A DNA stretch of 25,670 nucleotides, taken from NCBI GenBank assembly GCA_964397995.1, contig CAYNLG010000056.1:1-25670 (forward strand). Reading direction: 5' to 3'. Shown one piece after another: positions 1-8,585 of this stretch. The position numbers were made by a program, and so were the translations under genes. Positions within the stretch are counted from its first letter, which is position 1; the number at the start of each line of letters is the position of its first letter. Source of the stretch: CAYNLG01 sp964397995 (GTDB lineage: Bacteria > Planctomycetota > Phycisphaerae > FEN-1346). The notes under the pieces were generated by a model that ran no database searches, was not told where the DNA came from, and was given only the letters and a program-made list of their open reading frames with translations.

Positions 1-2419
1 ACGGCAGCGCAACGGGCCGGCACTCATGCGGCTCGAACCGGTCCAGGTCCTCCGAGTCCACCACCTCCGGCACATCGAGCCGCTGAAGCGCCTGCCACCG
101 GACCCGCCGGCCGCCCGCCCGGTCGAGCAGGGCCTGGCGCTCGGCCGCGACACGCCCGAGCTCGTCCAGGTGGAGGAAGTACAGGTCGCGCCCCAGGTCC
201 CAGCGGGCCGCCAGTTCCTCGGTCACCAGGCGCACCAGCTCGTAGCCCATCATCAGGTAGTGCTTGCCGGACTCGCGGTACGGCAGGAGCGCCCGGGCCT
301 CGGCCAAGGCCGCCTCGATGTCCTCCCGGAGCGCGCTGCCCCCGGCGGCCGCCAGCGCCCCGGGCAGTTCCGCCTCGGCCTCCTCCCGCGCCGCCACGTT
401 GGCCGCATGCACCGCCTCCGGCAGGGGACAGCCGTCGCGGCGGCAGGCGGCCAGGCGCGGTTCCAGGCCGACGGGGTCCTCGCGCCAGCGGGGCACGGAG
501 AGTTCCATCTCGCCCGCCGCCCGGTGCCCGTACGCCGCCAGGAACGCCTCCATCATCGCCTCGCCGCGGGCCACGCGGTGGAGCATCACCTCCTGCTCGA
601 AGGTCGTGTCGCCCTCCAGGCCGCGCACCAGCCGCGCCGCCAGGGCCTCGCCCTCGACCGGGCCGAGCAGGTCGCCGAGGAGGCCGGCGACCTCGCCGAA
701 GGCCATGCCACCGAAGAACCCCGGCCGCAGGCTCTCCGGGCCGAACGCGTCCAGCACGCGGGCGCGCCGGGCGTCGAGTTCGGCCAGAAGCTGCGCGTCG
801 CTGAGGGCCCCGAGGTCGGCGTCGCGCGCGGCGTCAACCCAGTCGAGGAACGGCGGCAGGACGTCCGCCTCGAAGCGCCGCTTCGCCCCGGCCCGCGCCT
901 GCCGCGACCGCCGCGCCACACGCGCCATCGCCAGCAGCGTCGTCGGCAGGTGCGTCAGGAAGCGGCCGTCCGCCCGGTCGGGGTCGAAGGTCGTCGGGGC
1001 GGCGTCCAGGACCGTCGGGTCGGCCCGCACCGCCTCGACGTCGTACACCAGCGGCATGGCGTCCCAGAAGAGCTCCGCCTGCCGCGCCGGGTCGGCGTAG
1101 ACGCGCCCGGCGATGAGCTCCAGGAACCCGTCGCGGCGGACCCGCGCCGAGGGGCGGTACCCGAGGTCGCGATAGAGCTTGCCGAAGCCGCCGTCGCCGC
1201 TCATGAACCGGCGGACGATGTCCCACGTCAGCGGCGTCGGCGCGGGGAGCGTCTCGCCCAGGTTGTGGGCGACCCAGACCCGCCGCCCGTCCGCCGCCGC
1301 CGCACGCAGCCGCGCCGCCTCGGCCTCCCGCGCGACCTCCACCTCGCGGGCCACGTCCAGGCCGCGGATCGCCCGGGCCTGGAGCAGCCCGAAGGCGCCC
1401 TCGGCAAGGCCCCACTCGACGTCCACCGGGTGCCCGAAGTACGCCTCCACCCGCAGACACAGGGCCCTCAGGTCCGCCAGCTGCGCCTCGCTCAGGCACG
1501 TCGCGTCCGGGTCCCGGTCCGACAGGTCCACGCCCAGGGCCCCGACGCGGGCCGCCTTGTGGCCGAGCTCGGTCTCGACCACGCGGCCGGTCTCGCGGTC
1601 GAGGACGAAGCGGTCGGGCGTCACGTCGCCGGAGACGACGGCCTCGCCGAGGCCGTAGGAGGCCTCGATCACCATCCGCGACGCGTCCACCGCGCTCGGG
1701 TCCTCCGTGAAGACGATGCCCGAGACCTCCGACGGGAACATCGCCTGGACGTTGACGGCCGTCCCCGCGAGGCCGCGGACGTCGTTGCGGCGGCGGTAGG
1801 CGACCGCCCGCTCGTTCTCCCACGAGTCGAAGACCGCCCCGATGCAGAGCACCAGCGCCCCCCACGGATCGGTCGGCAACGGCTCGCCCGTCCGGTCGGC
1901 GTACCGCGCAAGGTGGGCCTCGACGGCCTCGCGGCTCGCGGGCGACGGCAGGTCCGCCAGCGCCGCCGGCCCCAGGCCGTGGACCGTCCGGGCCACGCTG
2001 TGGATGAACGCCGCGTACAGCGACCAGAACGCCGGCGTGTCCCCCACGTCGGCCGCCAGGCCCGGGTGCAGCCCGCAGTTCAGCAGCGTGTCCATCATCC
2101 CCGGCATCGAGACGGCCGCCCCGCTCCGCACCGAGACGAGCAGCGGCGGGGCCTCGCGGCCGAGCGTGCGGCCGGTGGCGGCCTCCAGGCGGGCGAGCTG
2201 GTCGCGGACCTCGGCCTCCAGGCCCGCCGGCCACCGCCGGCCCCTTTCCGTATAGGCCGCGCACGCCTCGGTCGAGATCGTGAACCCCGGCGGCACGGGG
2301 AGACCGGCCTCGGTCATGCCGCGGAGGCTCGCCCCCTTGCCGCCCAGGAGCGCCCGGGCGTCCGCCCCCGCCGGCAGCGGCTCGTCAAAGGCCCAGCACC
2401 AGCGCCCGTGGCCGCTCAT
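1..2419 (-). CDS. PEP synthase / pyruvate phosphate dikinase-family enzyme, C-terminus beyond left edge
   Basis: The frame starts with ATG at 2419 and stays open to the left edge, giving about 806 residues with no stop, so the gene is partial. The N-terminal ATP-binding half is clear: GGKGASL near residue 26, PVPPGFTIST near 41, SVRSGAAVSMPGMMD near 96, YRRRNDV near 208, GIVFTEDPS near 234, and DVEWG plus LLQAR near 333-349. The first part resembles pyruvate phosphate dikinase. The stretch from about 230 onward, with SYGLGEAVVSGDVTPDRF, resembles PEP synthase and rifampicin phosphotransferase. The middle region carries PLTWDI and later YGHRAAGEMELSVPRWREDP, typical of that second group. The phosphohistidine domain (TSHA-type motif) was not found and should lie beyond position 1. 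Known relatives transfer phosphate from ATP through a histidine to pyruvate or another acceptor; the acceptor here is unknown. The start overlaps the upstream stop as ATGA, suggesting coupled translation. Confidence 0.85.
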   Translation of the reverse strand, partial: MSGHGRWCWAFDEPLPAGADARALLGGKGASLRGMTEAGLPVPPGFTISTEACAAYTERGRRWPAGLEAEVRDQLARLEAATGRTLGREAPPLLVSVRSGAAVSMPGMMDTLLNCGLHPGLAADVGDTPAFWSLYAAFIHSVARTVHGLGPAALADLPSPASREAVEAHLARYADRTGEPLPTDPWGALVLCIGAVFDSWENERAVAYRRRNDVRGLAGTAVNVQAMFPSEVSGIVFTEDPSAVDASRMVIEASYGLGEAVVSGDVTPDRFVLDRETGRVVETELGHKAARVGALGVDLSDRDPDATCLSEAQLADLRALCLRVEAYFGHPVDVEWGLAEGAFGLLQARAIRGLDVAREVEVAREAEAARLRAAAADGRRVWVAHNLGETLPAPTPLTWDIVRRFMSGDGGFGKLYRDLGYRPSARVRRDGFLELIAGRVYADPARQAELFWDAMPLVYDVEAVRADPTVLDAAPTTFDPDRADGRFLTHLPTTLLAMARVARRSRQARAGAKRRFEADVLPPFLDWVDAARDADLGALSDAQLLAELDARRARVLDAFGPESLRPGFFGGMAFGEVAGLLGDLLGPVEGEALAARLVRGLEGDTTFEQEVMLHRVARGEAMMEAFLAAYGHRAAGEMELSVPRWREDPVGLEPRLAACRRDGCPLPEAVHAANVAAREEAEAELPGALAAAGGSALREDIEAALAEARALLPYRESGKHYLMMGYELVRLVTEELAARWDLGRDLYFLHLDELGRVAAERQALLDRAGGRRVRWQALQRLDVPEVVDSEDLDRFEPHECRPVALP

Positions 2420-5043
2420 CGGCACGCTCCGAAGCAGACGAGGCCCCAGCCGGTGCGCGGCTGATAGACGCGCGAGCCGACGAGCAGCATCGGCCCCGCC
2501 GGCCGCCCGAGCCACGACGTGTCGACCCACGGCGTGGCCTTGGCGTCCTCGGCCTCCAGGTCCAGGACCCTGAGGGCGTCCGCCCCCGCGAAGAGGACCC
2601 GCCCGCGGGCCACCAGCGGCGCCACGCCCGGCGCCGCCCCCGCCACGCGATGCCGCACCTGACCGCCCGTCCGCGAGACGACCAGCAGGTGCCCGTCGGC
2701 CGTGACGGTCACAAGGGCCTCGGGCGTCAGGGCGAGCGGCGCCGCCACCGCCCCGCCGCCGACCGTCCAGCCCTCCACCGCCCTGCCGTCGACCAGCGAC
2801 CGGGCCGCCACACCCGCCTCGGTCCCCACGAAGACGGCGTCGCCCGCGACGACCGGGCCGGTCGTCGGCGCCGCCTCCAGCGCCGCCGCCCAGAGAACCG
2901 CGCCGGTCGGCCGGTCCATGGCGGTCAGCGACCCGTCCTCCGCCGACGCCGCGAGGACCATCGTCGGCGTGACCGCCGGCGGCCCGGCAAGCCACCCGAG
3001 GGCCCGCGTCCACAGGGCCCCGCCGGCCGCGTCGAAGGCCATGAGCCGCCCGTCTGCCGTCCGGACGTACGCCTCGCCCGCGTCGCCGACGGTGAGGCCG
3101 GCCGGCGCCCCCTCAAGTGTCGCCTGCCAGCGGCGTTCGCCCGTCTCCAGGTCCACGGCGTCGAGGGCGGCCCCGCCGCCGGCACCCTCATGGAGAACGT
3201 GGGCCGCGCCCGCCGCCACCGCCGGACCGGCGACCACCGGTCCCGGCGTCTCATGCACCCAGGCCGGCTCGGGCGCTTCGGCCTCGCCCGCGCCGAGGGG
3301 CAGCTTCGCCAGGCCCTGCCGCCCTTCGCCCGCAAGCGGCACCAGCAGCCCGCCCGGGACGGGCGCCGCCGCGGCCGGCACCACCGCCGCCTCCGTCTCG
3401 CCCATCTGGTCCGCCGGGTACTGCCACAGGAACGCCCCGAGCGGCGGCAGCGGCGACCGGTCGGCGTTGCCGGCCTGCCCGGGCGCGCCCGTCCCGCCGG
3501 GCCAGACGTACGCGGCCGCGCCCTCCTCGGGCGGCAAGCCCGCACAGACGAGGCCGTCGTTCTGCGTCCCGACGTAGAGGTGCCCGCGCGCCACCACCGG
3601 CGAACTGATCGCCAGGCCCCCCGTCGAGACGGCCAGTTCCCACACCGGCGCCAGGTCCGGCCGCGCCAGGCCGTACACCCGCCCGCCCGTGGTCATGACG
3701 TAGACGCGGTCCTCCGTGACGGCCGGGCTCGCGACGATCGGCGCGTGCGAGTCCCACCGCGCCACCGGCTTACCGTCGGTCGTGTAGGCGTAGACGCAGC
3801 CGTCGCGGCTGGCGGCGTACAGCTCGCCGTCGGCCACCGCGACCGACCCCAGGACGGTGCGCGGCAGCTCGGCCCGCCAGCGGACCTTGAGCGTCTCCAG
3901 GTCGATGCCCCAGATCTCGCCGGCCGGCCCGAGCCGCGCCCGCATCGCGTCCAGCTCCTCCTCGGTCGCCCCGGCGTCCCGGGCCTTGTCCAGGCGGGCT
4001 TGGCGGGCCTGCTCGGCCGTGTTCACGTAGTCGCCCGTGCCCATGGCGAGGAAGAGCGTCCGCCCGTCGGTCGAGGGCGGGCCGAAGACCGGGTACGGCG
4101 TCTCGATCCGCTCCATCTCCTCGCCGGTGACGGCGTCGAGGACACAGAGCGCCCGCCCCCCCAGGCCGAGGCCGGCGTAGACGCGGCCTTCGTGCACCAG
4201 CAGGGCCGTCTCGGCGTCCGGGTACCGATCGCCGGGGGCGTGCCAGAGAACCTGGGCCTCGCCGTCCGGCCCGGCCTCCAGGGCCAGGCAGTAGTAGCCG
4301 TCGTCGCCGGCGCCGACGTAGACGCGGCCGTCGGCCACGAGGGGGGTGCACTCGACGTGGCTCGTCGTGCGGAAGGTCCAGAGGACGAGGCCCTCGCGGC
4401 CGGGGCTGAGGTCGAGGCAGACGACGCGGGCGTCGCGCGTCACGTGGAGCCCCTCGCCGCAGACGAGCCGGTCGCCCGCGAGGACGGGGCTGGAGAAGGT
4501 CGGCCGGAAGCCCTTGGGGGCGGCCGCCCAGACCTGGCCGCCCGTGTCGGCGTCGAGGCAATAGAGGGTTCCGCTCTCGCCGAACGCGCCCATCTGGGCC
4601 GACGCGATGTACACCCGGTTGCCGCGCACCGCCGCCGACGCCAGGAACCCCTCGCCGCCCTGCTGCCAGACCCACTCGACGCCGCCTCGCACGGGCCCCG
4701 GCCCGCCGGCCCAGCCGCGCCGGGCCGGCCCGCCGCGCGCCATCGGCCAGTCGCCGCCCCCCTCGGCCGCCGTCACCGGCCCGCCCGCGCGGGCCAGGAG
4801 GGCCTTGACGCCCCAGCCGGCGACAAAGACCACGGCCGCCCCCGCCAGCAGGTGCAGCTTGACCCGCCAGAGGAACCGCAGGGCCGCCTTCATGGCCGCC
4901 GGCTTCAGCATCCGGGCCAGGATGCCCGCCAGCGTCACCGCCACGCCGCCCAGGATGGCGATCACCACCGGGGCGATGCTCGTGAAGACGGGCACCACCG
5001 CCGGGGACAAGACGAGGCCGGGTTGTTCGAGCACGTGGGGCAT
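2416..5043 (-). CDS. membrane-anchored PQQ-like beta-propeller repeat protein
   Basis: This 875-residue protein has two hydrophobic segments near its N-terminus (about residues 17-43 and 64-83). A planctomycete-style opening DWPMARGGPARRGWA follows near 98, then a long array of PQQ-like beta-propeller blades. Repeated blade signatures of the type RVYIAS..., GTLYCLDADTGGQVWA, RVYVGAGDDGYYCLALE and LYAASRDGCVYAYTTDGKP are visible. Such propellers usually act as secreted or membrane-tethered binding or scaffold modules. No catalytic residues or ligand can be assigned, and there is no evidence that it binds PQQ. The ATG start at 5043 lacks an obvious strong Shine-Dalgarno. It lies 15 bp after the FG-GAP gene stop, so translation may be coupled. 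Its TGA overlaps the ATG of the downstream dikinase-family gene. Confidence 0.9.
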   Translation of the reverse strand: MPHVLEQPGLVLSPAVVPVFTSIAPVVIAILGGVAVTLAGILARMLKPAAMKAALRFLWRVKLHLLAGAAVVFVAGWGVKALLARAGGPVTAAEGGGDWPMARGGPARRGWAGGPGPVRGGVEWVWQQGGEGFLASAAVRGNRVYIASAQMGAFGESGTLYCLDADTGGQVWAAAPKGFRPTFSSPVLAGDRLVCGEGLHVTRDARVVCLDLSPGREGLVLWTFRTTSHVECTPLVADGRVYVGAGDDGYYCLALEAGPDGEAQVLWHAPGDRYPDAETALLVHEGRVYAGLGLGGRALCVLDAVTGEEMERIETPYPVFGPPSTDGRTLFLAMGTGDYVNTAEQARQARLDKARDAGATEEELDAMRARLGPAGEIWGIDLETLKVRWRAELPRTVLGSVAVADGELYAASRDGCVYAYTTDGKPVARWDSHAPIVASPAVTEDRVYVMTTGGRVYGLARPDLAPVWELAVSTGGLAISSPVVARGHLYVGTQNDGLVCAGLPPEEGAAAYVWPGGTGAPGQAGNADRSPLPPLGAFLWQYPADQMGETEAAVVPAAAAPVPGGLLVPLAGEGRQGLAKLPLGAGEAEAPEPAWVHETPGPVVAGPAVAAGAAHVLHEGAGGGAALDAVDLETGERRWQATLEGAPAGLTVGDAGEAYVRTADGRLMAFDAAGGALWTRALGWLAGPPAVTPTMVLAASAEDGSLTAMDRPTGAVLWAAALEAAPTTGPVVAGDAVFVGTEAGVAARSLVDGRAVEGWTVGGGAVAAPLALTPEALVTVTADGHLLVVSRTGGQVRHRVAGAAPGVAPLVARGRVLFAGADALRVLDLEAEDAKATPWVDTSWLGRPAGPMLLVGSRVYQPRTGWGLVCFGACR

Positions 5044-5058
5044 GCGGTAGGACGCGGG

Positions 5059-6942
5059 CTAGGGAGTAGGGTTCTCGGGACCGGGCACGGCCAGACGTTC
5101 GGGCTTCAGGACGATCACCTGCTTCGAGCCGGTGCCGTGGGGCGTCCGCCAGGCGACCGTGAGCGGCCCCTTCGTCCGCTTGCCCAGCAGCACCGGCCGC
5201 CCCGGACGCGCGACGCGCGCCCCCAGGGCGTGCTTCCCGTCCGTGCCCGTGACGACGGCCGGGCCCTGGCCGGCCGCCACCGTCACACCGAGTACCGGGC
5301 AGCCCTCGGTCGTGCGGGCGAGGACGACCACGCGGCCGTCGTTCGTGACGACGGCCAGGTCCTGGGCCCCGTCGCCAGTCAGGTCGGCCACGGCCAGGGC
5401 CTGCTGCCCCCGCCCGATGGGACCGGCCGTGTCGAACCCGGTGTTGCGGACCTGCATCTCGATGGCGAATCCGAAGCAGCGGAAGCCGCGGTTGAAGAAG
5501 AGCTGCGGGGCCTGAGGCCGATAGGCGTGGGCGAGGTCGAGGCGGCCATCGTTATTGATGTCGCCGACCGCGACGCCAGCGACGTTCGGCTTCGCGTTGT
5601 AGGAGACCTCGCCGGCCTCCTCGAGCACCTCCTCGAAGGTCCCGTCGCCGCGGTTCCAGAAGAGGTACGGGCCGACCTCGCTGACGACGGCCAGGTCGAC
5701 GAGGCCGTCGGCGTCGAAATCGCCCGCGGCGGCGCCGCTCGCGCCCCGGCGGAAGCCCGTGTCGGCCGCCTTGACGCCCGGGCCGAACGTGCCGCCCTCG
5801 ATCCCCTTGAAGACGCGGACGCCCGTGGCCATCGGCTGGAGCACGTCCCAGCGGCGGTCCTCGTCGGCGAAGACCAGCACGCACGGGCCGGCCTCACCGA
5901 GGGCCTCGGTCGTCGCGTCCTCGGCCGCGCCCGGCGCGGCACGGGCGGCCCAGCCGTCGCCTTTGCGCAGGACGACCACCGGGCCGCGCGCCGTCCCCGC
6001 CACGAGCGCCATGGCCGCCCCGTCAAAGCTCACGGCCTCCAGGCTGAGGCACCGGGTCTCCAGGTCGACGCCCATCGGCGTGGCCGTGAACGTCCCGTCG
6101 GGGGCCTGGGTGGCCAGCAGGAGGCCCTTCTCGCCCCACGAGGCGAGGTCGAGGCGGCCCGCACCGTCGAGGTCGCCCCACGCCGCCACGCGCGAGGCCG
6201 TCGCGAGGCCCCGGGCCGCCGTCGCGTCGGTCCACGCGTCGCCGTCGCGGACGAAGAGGCGGTCGCCGCTCGCGGCCAGCGCGACGAGCGCCAGCGTGCC
6301 GTCGCCGGCCAGGTCCACGGCGTGCAGGTCGTGGACGGGCCCCTCGACGGTGCCGACGACGATGTCGCGGGCATAACTCGCCCCGACGCGGACGGGCACG
6401 TCCGCCCGCGGGTCGGCCAGGATGTAGCGGATGGCCCGGACGAGCATGGCGTCGCCGCCCGCCCAGACGGCGCTCAACTGGTACTGGTCCAGGCCGACGG
6501 TCAGGGTCGTCTCGCCGCCGGCGGGCGTCAGGCCGAACCACGTAAGACCCACGTGCAAGACGGCGGTCGGCCGGTCGCCGGTGTCGCCCGAGGCGCCCAT
6601 CTCGGCGTCGACGAAGTCGCCACCCATCAGCGTTCCCGTGACCGTCCGGTCGCCGATGGCGGCCGCGATGTCCCTGATGGCCCGTTCGTCCTGGCGGTCG
6701 GGCACGAGGGTCAGCCCCTCGGGGACCTCGCCCTGAAGGACCTCCAGGACCTTCAGGGGCATGGGCCCGCGTTCGGGGACCGGCCCGACCTGGACGCGGG
6801 CGATGTAATCGCTCTGGTAGACGAGGTCCACCGGCGTGTAGTTGACGTTGATGAGCGCCGCCGCCGGCGCGGCCGGCAGGAGGAGCGCAAGAAGCAGAGG
6901 CGCCGCGTGCGCGGCCGTGCGAAGGCACGTGGCGTGGGTCAA
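5059..6942 (-). CDS. secreted FG-GAP/VCBS repeat protein
   Basis: About 627 residues. A hydrophobic N-terminal segment (LLLALLLPAAPAAA) looks like a signal peptide. At least four FG-GAP/integrin-type calcium loops are visible: DLDGAGRLDL near residue 257, DFDADGLVDL near 407, DINNDGRLDL near 460 and DLTGDGAQDL near 518, each followed by a blade such as LFWNRGDGTFEEV. These repeats form a beta-propeller and the D-x-D-x-D-G loops normally bind calcium. The C-terminal part loosely resembles the ASPIC/UnbV domain often found after FG-GAP arrays; that is a weak call. I chose TTG at 6942 because AAAGGAG sits 6 nt before it. Another in-frame TTG at 6948 abuts that Shine-Dalgarno with no spacer. The ligand is unknown. 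It is the first visible gene of the leftward cluster. Confidence 0.88.
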   Translation of the reverse strand: MTHATCLRTAAHAAPLLLALLLPAAPAAALINVNYTPVDLVYQSDYIARVQVGPVPERGPMPLKVLEVLQGEVPEGLTLVPDRQDERAIRDIAAAIGDRTVTGTLMGGDFVDAEMGASGDTGDRPTAVLHVGLTWFGLTPAGGETTLTVGLDQYQLSAVWAGGDAMLVRAIRYILADPRADVPVRVGASYARDIVVGTVEGPVHDLHAVDLAGDGTLALVALAASGDRLFVRDGDAWTDATAARGLATASRVAAWGDLDGAGRLDLASWGEKGLLLATQAPDGTFTATPMGVDLETRCLSLEAVSFDGAAMALVAGTARGPVVVLRKGDGWAARAAPGAAEDATTEALGEAGPCVLVFADEDRRWDVLQPMATGVRVFKGIEGGTFGPGVKAADTGFRRGASGAAAGDFDADGLVDLAVVSEVGPYLFWNRGDGTFEEVLEEAGEVSYNAKPNVAGVAVGDINNDGRLDLAHAYRPQAPQLFFNRGFRCFGFAIEMQVRNTGFDTAGPIGRGQQALAVADLTGDGAQDLAVVTNDGRVVVLARTTEGCPVLGVTVAAGQGPAVVTGTDGKHALGARVARPGRPVLLGKRTKGPLTVAWRTPHGTGSKQVIVLKPERLAVPGPENPTP

Positions 6943-7084
6943 AAACAACTCCTTTCCGCATCGGGGTCCGAGCCGGCGTGCCGCCTTGGCCGGGCGGCGG
7001 CCGGCGCCCCCGCGCGCCGTGGGTTAATCGCCCCGGGCGCGGCGCAGTTCCGAGCAAATCGGCCTTCGGCCGGGCGTCCTCCCC

Positions 7085-7113
7085 TTTTCCCGGGCGGGCG
7101 AAGCCCCTATAGT
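7085..7113 (+). promoter_or_regulatory. weak candidate promoter for the aldo/keto reductase gene
   Basis: A TATAGT hexamer at 7108-7113 lies 35 bp before the ATG at 7148. A poor -35 (TTTTCC, 7085-7090) sits 17 bp upstream of it. A small hairpin CGGCC-TTC-GGCCG occupies 7060-7072. The 205-bp gap between the divergent genes (6943-7147) holds nothing else I can identify, and no clear promoter for the leftward cluster was seen. Confidence 0.3.
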
Positions 7114-7147
7114 GCCCCGGACGCACGCACCGACGCAAGGAGTCCGT

Positions 7148-8257
7148 ATGCCCCCGGCCACGCTGCCGACCGTCACCGTCCCCGCCACCGGCACCGTCCT
7201 GACGCGGTACGCCCTCGGCGGGTTCCACCAGCTCGAAATCAGTTCCGAGCGCGTCGCCGCGGTCGTCGACGCCTACCTGGCCGAGGGCGGCCGGTACATT
7301 GAGACCGCCCGGGCCTACGGGGGCGGGGCCAGCGAGGCCAAACTCGGCCGCGCCCTCGAAGGCCGCCGCGACGCCGTCGTTCTCGCCACCAAGACCACCG
7401 CCACGACCGCCGACGAGGCCCGGCGCGACCTCGACGCGTCGCTGGCGGCCCTGCGGACCGACCGCGTCGCGTTCTGCTTCTTCCACGGCGTCGGCCCGGA
7501 CAAGCTCCGCGCCATCACCGCCAAGGGCGGCGCCCTGGAAGGGCTGCTGGCGGCAATCGACGAGGGCCTCGTCGGCGGCCTCGGCATGAGCAGCCACCAC
7601 CCGGAGGTCTACCTGAAGGGCCTCGCGCGGCTGCCCCTGGCCCTGATCCTCGTCTGGCTGAACTACCTCGACAACCTGAACTTCCCGATCATTCCGGAGC
7701 GGGTGGTGCCGGAGGCGCGGCGTCGGCACGTCGCGGTCACGGCCATGAAACCCCTGGCCGACGGGTACCTCCACCGGTCGGTTGAGCCGGCCGTGCGCTA
7801 CTGCCTCGGGGCGGGGGCGGACGTGGCGGTGTGCGGCACGAACACGCCGGAGCAGGTCCGCGAGGTGGCCGCCGCCGTCCGAAAGGGCCCGGCCGACGCC
7901 GCCGAACGCGAGGCCATCCTGCGCGACGCGGTCGACCTGGGCCGGTACGTCTGCCGCCGGTGCGGCCGATGCCCGGTGGAGGTGATGGAGCTCTTCCGCC
8001 TGGAGGGGATGGCCGACCGGCAGATGCACGATTTCTTCGGCCACGACGCCGCCGAAGCCGCGCTGCGGAAGGTGCTCGCGGGCTGGTTCGGCAAGGCCGA
8101 CGCCGCCAGGGCCACCTGGGCCGAGGCGGGGGTCGACGCGGCGGCGCTGGAGGCGGCCGCGAAGGCGGTGACCTGCCCGTACGGCATCGACGTGGCCCGC
8201 AAGGTCCGCCTGGCCGCCGCCAAGCTTGCCGAGGGCGGGCGCCCGGCCCTCGTCTGA
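7148..8257 (+). CDS. aldo/keto reductase with C-terminal Fe-S-type cysteine motif
   Basis: This 369-residue protein has an aldo/keto reductase barrel. The family's catalytic residues are recognisable as Tyr57 (ETARAYGG), Lys82 (LATKT) and His113 (FFHGV). The usual catalytic Asp of the D-T-A-x-x-Y-G motif is Glu52 here. GLGMSSHHPE near 144 is typical of the barrel. The C-terminal third carries C269-x2-C272-x2-C275 followed by C343-P-Y-G-I. This pattern belongs to the aldo/keto reductase subgroup with a ferredoxin-like 4Fe-4S tail, so NAD(P)H- or electron-carrier-linked reduction of a carbonyl compound is likely; the substrate is unknown. The ATG at 7148 is preceded by AAGGAG with a 5-nt spacer, so I prefer it to the in-frame GTG at 7112. 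It is transcribed divergently from the FG-GAP cluster. Confidence 0.88.
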   Translation: MPPATLPTVTVPATGTVLTRYALGGFHQLEISSERVAAVVDAYLAEGGRYIETARAYGGGASEAKLGRALEGRRDAVVLATKTTATTADEARRDLDASLAALRTDRVAFCFFHGVGPDKLRAITAKGGALEGLLAAIDEGLVGGLGMSSHHPEVYLKGLARLPLALILVWLNYLDNLNFPIIPERVVPEARRRHVAVTAMKPLADGYLHRSVEPAVRYCLGAGADVAVCGTNTPEQVREVAAAVRKGPADAAEREAILRDAVDLGRYVCRRCGRCPVEVMELFRLEGMADRQMHDFFGHDAAEAALRKVLAGWFGKADAARATWAEAGVDAAALEAAAKAVTCPYGIDVARKVRLAAAKLAEGGRPALV

Positions 8258-8268
8258 GCCCGCCCGGG

Positions 8269-8282
8269 GGCCGGTTCCGGCC
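8269..8282 (+). terminator. GC-rich hairpin after the aldo/keto reductase gene
   Basis: GGCCG-GTTC-CGGCC forms a 5-bp stem with a 4-nt loop, 11 bp after the TGA. It is followed by AGCTCTTA rather than a proper U-tract, so it is at best a weak or factor-assisted terminator. Confidence 0.35.
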
Positions 8283-8313
8283 AGCTCTTAACACGAAAAT
8301 TGCGCGTCGCCCA

Positions 8314-8341
8314 TTGACACGGCCTCGTTTGTCCGTATACT
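8314..8341 (+). promoter_or_regulatory. strong sigma70-type promoter for the EF-G gene
   Basis: A perfect -35 TTGACA (8314-8319) is separated by 16 bp from TATACT (8336-8341), one base from the consensus -10. The next gene on this strand is the EF-G gene at 8586, which leaves a leader of about 240 nt. An AT-rich patch stands out just upstream in otherwise very GC-rich DNA, which supports the call. Confidence 0.7.
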
Positions 8342-8441
8342 ATCGTGCCCTTTCTTCCTCTGGCCGTACGTCGACGCACCCCCAGCCGCCGAACCGGGTG
8401 ACGGACGTATCGGGTGAGGGCGCGGCCGCCACGGTGGTCGG

Positions 8442-8514
8442 CGGGTCACACCCGGCAGGACGGGTGTATACCCGGAGAGGGCGACGTCGTTGTTAGCCGG
8501 GCCGCGTGCGGCCC
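8442..8514 (+). promoter_or_regulatory. tandem hairpins in the EF-G mRNA leader
   Basis: Two hairpins share the same stem with different loops: CGGGT-CAC-ACCCG (8442-8454) and CGGGT-GTAT-ACCCG (8461-8474). A third, GGGCCG-CGTG-CGGCCC, lies at 8499-8514. All fall between the promoter and the EF-G start. The rest of the leader has no convincing open reading frame. A role in regulating EF-G expression is inference, and the family is unrecognised. Confidence 0.45.
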
Positions 8515-8585
8515 GCGCGGCGTTTGCCAACGAGTTCGTACGCGGCCGAGGCCTCGGGGCCTTGGCCTGACCCGGAGACACGGAG

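Noticed and set aside
26..2464. An 812-codon + strand frame opposite the dikinase-family gene
   Set aside because: The minus-strand frame carries the conserved ATP-binding motifs. The + frame is antisense noise.
2650..7302. A 1,550-codon open frame on the + strand spanning three leftward genes
   Set aside because: Its translation is Arg/Gly/Pro/His-rich low-complexity sequence without domains, and it lies antisense to clear propeller and FG-GAP genes. It is a by-product of very high GC content.
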